NCBI GenBank assembly: GCA_964432875.1
Contig: CAYSPJ010000075.1
Span: 1-25,994, forward strand
Origin: JACJYE01 sp964432875
Lineage (GTDB): Bacteria; Bacteroidota; Bacteroidia; Chitinophagales; Saprospiraceae
Reading direction: 5' to 3'
Length of the DNA stretch: 25,994 bases
The notes beneath the pieces are model-generated. The model was not told the DNA's origin and made no database searches. It was given only the letters and a program-made list of their open reading frames with translations. Both the position numbers and the translations under genes were made by a program. Of the stretch, positions 23,469 through 25,994 are shown one piece after another (positions within the stretch are counted from its first letter, which is position 1; each line of letters opens with the position of its first letter).

Positions 23469-23903
23469 CTACAGCTCGATCGTATAACTATACCCCTTGT
23501 TTTGTTCGCCCTCTTTGGGCTTTTCCGTATAGGAATATTGGACGGAGCTGGGTGTAGGGGTGGCAGGCAGCGCAGGCTTCTTCGGCAGGCGGAAGTGAAT
23601 CTGGATATTCTTGTGGAACAAGACCTTCATGCCCCGGTTTTTAGGCACTTCAAACTGCAGCATCCTCACCAGGCGCAGGGCCTCGTCGTCGCAGCCGTAA
23701 CCCAGTCCGGAAATGACCTTGGCTTCGCTCACTTTGCCGTGTTGGCCAATCGCGTATTTGACGTAAACGCTGCCTTCGATTTGGTGCGCCAGGGCTTCCG
23801 CAGGGTAACGCAAGTGTTGGCTGATAAAAGCCTTCATTGCCGTGGGGCCTCCCGCGTAGATGGGCTTCTTTAGAAAGTGCTTATCTTTTTTCTCTCCGGG
23901 CAT
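23469..23903 (-). CDS. Small TonB-C-terminal-domain protein
   Basis: A 144-residue protein. Residues about 18-106 match the TonB C-terminal domain: the helix FISQHLRYPAEALAHQIEG, then GSVYVKYAIGQHGKVSEAKVISGLGYGCDDEALRLVRML, and a final strand IQIHFRLP. Unlike a normal TonB it has no N-terminal membrane anchor, periplasmic spacer or signal peptide, so it cannot be an energising TonB by itself. The C-terminal tail (107-144) is Pro/Ser/Thr-rich and repeats YSYT twice. It may be a soluble interaction module. Divergent from rpsU. Confidence 0.85.
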   Translation of the reverse strand: MPGEKKDKHFLKKPIYAGGPTAMKAFISQHLRYPAEALAHQIEGSVYVKYAIGQHGKVSEAKVISGLGYGCDDEALRLVRMLQFEVPKNRGMKVLFHKNIQIHFRLPKKPALPATPTPSSVQYSYTEKPKEGEQNKGYSYTIEL

Positions 23904-23923
23904 TTTTTCCAGTCATTTTGTGC

Positions 23924-23954
23924 TTGCAATATCTGAAAAAAGAATTTACCTTTG
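23924..23954 (+). promoter_or_regulatory. rpsU promoter
   Basis: TTG at 23924-23926, 20 nt, then TACCTTTG at 23947-23954. The RNA start near 23961 gives a leader of about 75 nt before the bS21 gene. Confidence 0.7.
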
Positions 23955-24035
23955 CGTGCATTTTTCAAAAAAACTGTTCCAGCAAATTTTGTGGCTGATT
24001 AAACACACACTTTGCTCAAAAACAAAAACAAAAAC

Positions 24036-24233
24036 ATGATCATCGTAGAAATCAACGAAAACGAAACGATTGAAAGGGCTTTGAAGAAGTACAAGCTCAA
24101 AGTCAACCGCTCGGGGGTATTGCGTGAGTTGCGCGAGCGCAAGCACTTCACCAAGCCATCGGTGCGCCGTAGGAATTTGATGCTCAAGGCCGTCTACCGC
24201 CAGCAAAAAATGGCCGAAATAGAGCAAGTTTAA
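24036..24233 (+). CDS. rpsU: Ribosomal protein bS21
   Basis: A 65-residue basic protein of the small subunit. The start at 24036 (MIIVEINENETIERALKKYK) matches the family; the frame's earlier ATG at 24012 would add an Asn/Lys leader translated from the A-rich UTR. Conserved parts are GVLRELRERKHFTKPS and RRRNLMLKAVYR. In Bacteroidota ribosomes bS21 helps hide the 16S anti-Shine-Dalgarno tail. Here the ATG is preceded by three AAAAAC-like units and no purine-rich Shine-Dalgarno. It is first in the conserved rpsU-xer-hpf order. Confidence 0.96.
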   Translation: MIIVEINENETIERALKKYKLKVNRSGVLRELRERKHFTKPSVRRRNLMLKAVYRQQKMAEIEQV

Positions 24234-24280
24234 TTTGATATTCTCTCTGCTTTTGCTTATATTGCTGGGGTAAATGCAAA

Positions 24281-24296
24281 AGGCGCAGCTGCGCCT
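24281..24296. other. Perfect 16-bp palindrome between rpsU and xer
   Basis: AGGCGCAGCTGCGCCT reads the same on both strands. If xer starts at 24319 it lies in the untranslated gap, 48 nt after the rpsU stop. As RNA it can form a 5-bp stem with a 6-nt loop. It has no T-tract. It may be a protein-binding site or an mRNA processing hairpin. Confidence 0.6.
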
Positions 24297-24318
24297 GCCA
24301 GACACAACAAAGCAAAGA

Positions 24319-25218
24319 ATGAGAGAAGGGCTTTTCCTGCGTTATATCCAATACGAGAAAAGGTTCTCGCCGCATACGATTTTAGCATATAGCAATGACT
24401 TGCGGCAGTTCCTGTTTTATATTCAGCAAGAATTTGGGCTCACCTCCGAAGAGGAGGTGGGCCATTCTCATATCCGGGCTTGGATGGTGCAGCTCATCAG
24501 CGCTGGCCATTCCCCCCGTACCGTCAACCGCAAGCTCTCGACCCTGAAGGCTTTTTTTAAGTTCCTCGTGCAGCGGCAATACCTGAGCAGCAACCCTACG
24601 GCAAAAGCTACGGCCCCCAAAACGGGCAAACGCTTGCCTGCCGCCCTGAAAACCTCGGAACTGGAACAGTTATTTACGCAGGTCGTTTTTGAAGAAGGCT
24701 ATATCGGCAGCCGCGATCGCCTGTTGCTGGAACTGCTCTACGCCACTGGCATCCGCCGCGCGGAAGCCATCAGCTTGAAATGTTCAGACCTAGACCTGGG
24801 GCGCTTGCAAGTCAAGATACTCGGCAAGGGCAGCAAAGAGCGCCTCATACCGATCAGCCGAAATCTGGGCCAGTCTCTTGAGGCTTACCTCGCTGAACGA
24901 GAGCAGGCATTCCCCGCTTCCCCAGTCAATAGCTTATTCCTCACCGGGCTAGGCAAGCCCATGTACCCCAAATTGGTGTATGATATCGTGCGTAAGCATT
25001 TATCAGCCGTGACGGACAACGAGAAAAAAGGCCCCCACGCCCTGCGCCACTCTTTTGCCACCCACTTGTCAGAAAACGGCGCCCCCCTCAATGCGATCAA
25101 GGCCCTGTTGGGGCATTCCAGCTTAGCCTCCACCCAGGTCTACATGCACAATTCAATCGAACGATTACGCCAAGTCTATCAAATGGCCCACCCTAAGTCT
25201 GGGTTCGATCAAGATTGA
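24319..25218 (+). CDS. xerC: XerC/XerD-type tyrosine recombinase
   Basis: A 299-residue site-specific recombinase, the usual length for chromosome-dimer resolution enzymes. The N-terminal SAM-like core-binding domain starts FLRYIQYEKRFSPHT, and catalytic residues are all present: Arg146 in TGIRRAEA, Lys170 in LGKGSKER, His240 and Arg243 in HALRHSFATHL, His266 in LLGHSSLAST and the nucleophile Tyr275 in VYMH. I prefer the ATG at 24319, which gives the common MxxxFLxYLQYEKR-type start. An ATG at 24274 would add 15 residues read across a perfect palindrome. The position between rpsU and hpf is typical of Bacteroidota. XerC or XerD cannot be told apart here. An 8-bp hairpin (25202-25221) overlaps the stop. 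Confidence 0.93.
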   Translation: MREGLFLRYIQYEKRFSPHTILAYSNDLRQFLFYIQQEFGLTSEEEVGHSHIRAWMVQLISAGHSPRTVNRKLSTLKAFFKFLVQRQYLSSNPTAKATAPKTGKRLPAALKTSELEQLFTQVVFEEGYIGSRDRLLLELLYATGIRRAEAISLKCSDLDLGRLQVKILGKGSKERLIPISRNLGQSLEAYLAEREQAFPASPVNSLFLTGLGKPMYPKLVYDIVRKHLSAVTDNEKKGPHALRHSFATHLSENGAPLNAIKALLGHSSLASTQVYMHNSIERLRQVYQMAHPKSGFDQD

Positions 25219-25266
25219 ACCTAATGTTAAAATGCTATTTCTTCAACTAGAAAAAATGGAAAGATT

Positions 25267-25569
25267 ATGAGAGTTCACACTGAAGCCGTTCAGTTTAAAG
25301 CAGATCAAAAGCTGATTGACTATATCGAGAAGAAGGTCAGTAAGATGGATCAGTATTTTGACCGTATCATAGAAGCAAAAGTCACTCTAAGATTAGAAAA
25401 CTCCGGGCAAGTGCGAGACAAGGTAGCCGAAGTACTGCTCAATGTCCCCGGCGATTCGCTATTTGTCAAGGAATCCAGCAAAACTTTTGAGGCATCGGTA
25501 GATGGCGCGGTTTCCTCAATGCGCCGCCAACTCATCAAGTACAAGGAAAAGCTAAGGGAAAACGATTGA
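25267..25569 (+). CDS. hpf: Short-form ribosome hibernation-promoting factor (HPF/RaiA family)
   Basis: A 100-residue protein with the HPF/YfiA beta-alpha-beta-beta-beta-alpha pattern: VHTEAVQFKADQKLIDYIEKKV, the strand EAKVTLRLENS, KVAEVLLNVPGDSLFVKE, and the helix SVDGAVSSMRRQLIKYKEKL. It binds the small subunit in stationary phase and blocks tRNA and mRNA sites. It lacks the C-terminal dimerisation domain of long HPF. It lies 48 nt after xer in the same direction and ends the cluster before a strong terminator. Confidence 0.96.
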   Translation: MRVHTEAVQFKADQKLIDYIEKKVSKMDQYFDRIIEAKVTLRLENSGQVRDKVAEVLLNVPGDSLFVKESSKTFEASVDGAVSSMRRQLIKYKEKLREND

Positions 25570-25619
25570 GCTGGCAAGCTTCATGAAGATGGGCCCTACA
25601 CCATAGATATATGTAGTAT

Positions 25620-25659
25620 ACGGGCTTCTTGCCGCAGCGCGCCAAGAAGCCCGTTTTTT
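25620..25659 (+). terminator. Strong rho-independent terminator of the rpsU-xer-hpf unit
   Basis: A perfect 12-bp stem (ACGGGCTTCTTG at 25620-25631 with its complement at 25643-25654), an 11-nt loop and six T (25654-25659). It lies 50 nt after the hpf stop. Confidence 0.92.
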
Positions 25660-25700
25660 GTGAGGGAATTTTTATCGCCCAGACGTGGTTAGATAAGGAT

Positions 25701-25712
25701 GCCGGTACCGGC
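25701..25712. promoter_or_regulatory. 12-bp palindrome upstream of the right-edge promoter
   Basis: GCCGGTACCGGC is a perfect palindrome followed by nine A. It lies about 30 nt before the -33 T-run of the next promoter, where an activator or an UP-like A-tract could act. The role is an inference. Confidence 0.4.
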
Positions 25713-25740
25713 AAAAAAAAACATAAAAAAGAAGACAAGT

Positions 25741-25772
25741 TTTTTTTGTTTTCCCAAAAAAGCCTATCTTTG
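25741..25772 (+). promoter_or_regulatory. Strong Bacteroidota-type promoter pointing out of the window
   Basis: A T-run ending in TTTG (25745-25748), 16 nt, then TATCTTTG (25765-25772), an exact -7 match. It follows A-tracts and resembles promoters of stable-RNA and translation genes. The RNA would start near 25779 and run off the right edge for over 200 nt with no gene start seen. In many Bacteroidota, tRNA genes and tuf follow hpf, which would fit. Confidence 0.7.
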
Positions 25773-25929
25773 CAATCGCTTTGAGAAAATGATCTCGAAA
25801 CAGCTTGAAAATCAGCATTGCTTACGGCTCTTTCCAATAAAAAAGCCAACAAATCAGGCTTTTTATCCAATGGCTGCAAAGTCGGCGCTGATACTGGTTT
25901 AAACCTCTTGAAACAAGCCAGCATAGCTT

Positions 25930-25980
25930 CCCGCTTTTTCTTAGAAAAAGCGGGAGCCAGAGCAGTCCCGCTTTTTCGGG
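25930..25980 (+). promoter_or_regulatory. Leader with mutually exclusive hairpins (attenuator-like)
   Basis: CCCGCTTTTTC (25930-25940), GAAAAAGCGGG (25944-25954) and CCCGCTTTTTC (25967-25977). Segment 2 is the perfect complement of both segments 1 and 3, so pairing 1:2 (3-nt loop) excludes 2:3 (about 12-nt loop). Segment 3 is followed by GGGG and can also form a small CCCG/CGGG stem. It lies in the leader of the right-edge promoter. The pairing is seen; regulation is an inference. Confidence 0.55.
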
Positions 25981-25994
25981 GTGCCAAGAAACCT

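Noticed and set aside
25202..25221. Possible tRNA T-arm because of the GGTTCGA sequence
   Set aside because: It is the coding end of xer and forms a simple 8-bp hairpin over the stop codon; no acceptor or anticodon stem can be drawn.
25535..25987. 150-residue reading frame on the minus strand
   Set aside because: It crosses the hpf terminator, the palindrome, the promoter and the leader hairpins, and its composition is not protein-like.

Overview
The window looks like a chromosomal segment of a Bacteroidota bacterium, probably from the Saprospiria (Lewinella/Haliscomenobacter-like); the class is an inference. The evidence is a SusC/SusD pair, a T9SS-type C-terminal sorting domain, a DUF5723-type protein, the bS21-Xer-HPF gene order, the near absence of Shine-Dalgarno sequences, and several copies of the Bacteroidota promoter signature (TTG/TTTG about 16-21 nt before TAnnTTTG). 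No prophage, insertion sequence, CRISPR array, rRNA or tRNA was seen.

Left part (1-7574): the possible tail of a + strand gene, then a short intergenic region with five copies of a motif in both orientations. Next come minus-strand genes: a DUF5723-type outer-membrane protein, a DgkA-type lipid kinase, and a susD/susC operon transcribed from a long leader that carries a TTAACA-N5-TTAACA direct repeat. No substrate enzyme or dedicated regulator lies beside the Sus pair.

Centre (7575-16079): a large secreted modular protein (LamG-like, SbsA-type Ig and lamin-tail domains) diverges from asd (aspartate-semialdehyde dehydrogenase). A charged coiled-coil protein with a strong terminator follows. 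Then comes a roughly 950-nt region without protein genes, carrying repeats, promoter-like sequences on both strands and several hairpin terminators; I read it as a candidate small-RNA cluster. A minus-strand pair follows: a class IV histone-deacetylase-like hydrolase and a secreted PHB-depolymerase/feruloyl-esterase-like enzyme with a T9SS tail.

Right part (16080-25994): lysS, a lipoprotein, a small unknown protein and a WG-repeat protein; a minus-strand membrane operon (CPBP protease, cdsA, psd) for phospholipid synthesis; pdxJ; a small TonB-C-terminal-domain protein; and the conserved translation cluster rpsU-xer-hpf. After the hpf terminator, a strong promoter-like sequence points out of the window, followed by a leader with two mutually exclusive hairpins. 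In Bacteroidota, tRNA genes and tuf often follow hpf, so this leader may serve such an operon, which is not visible here.

The most unusual material is the 13.4-13.85 kb intergenic cluster. Two near-identical 28-nt blocks each contain a five-codon ORF and sit just before a hairpin. A third, opposite-strand candidate transcript carries the exact 12-nt complement of their core.
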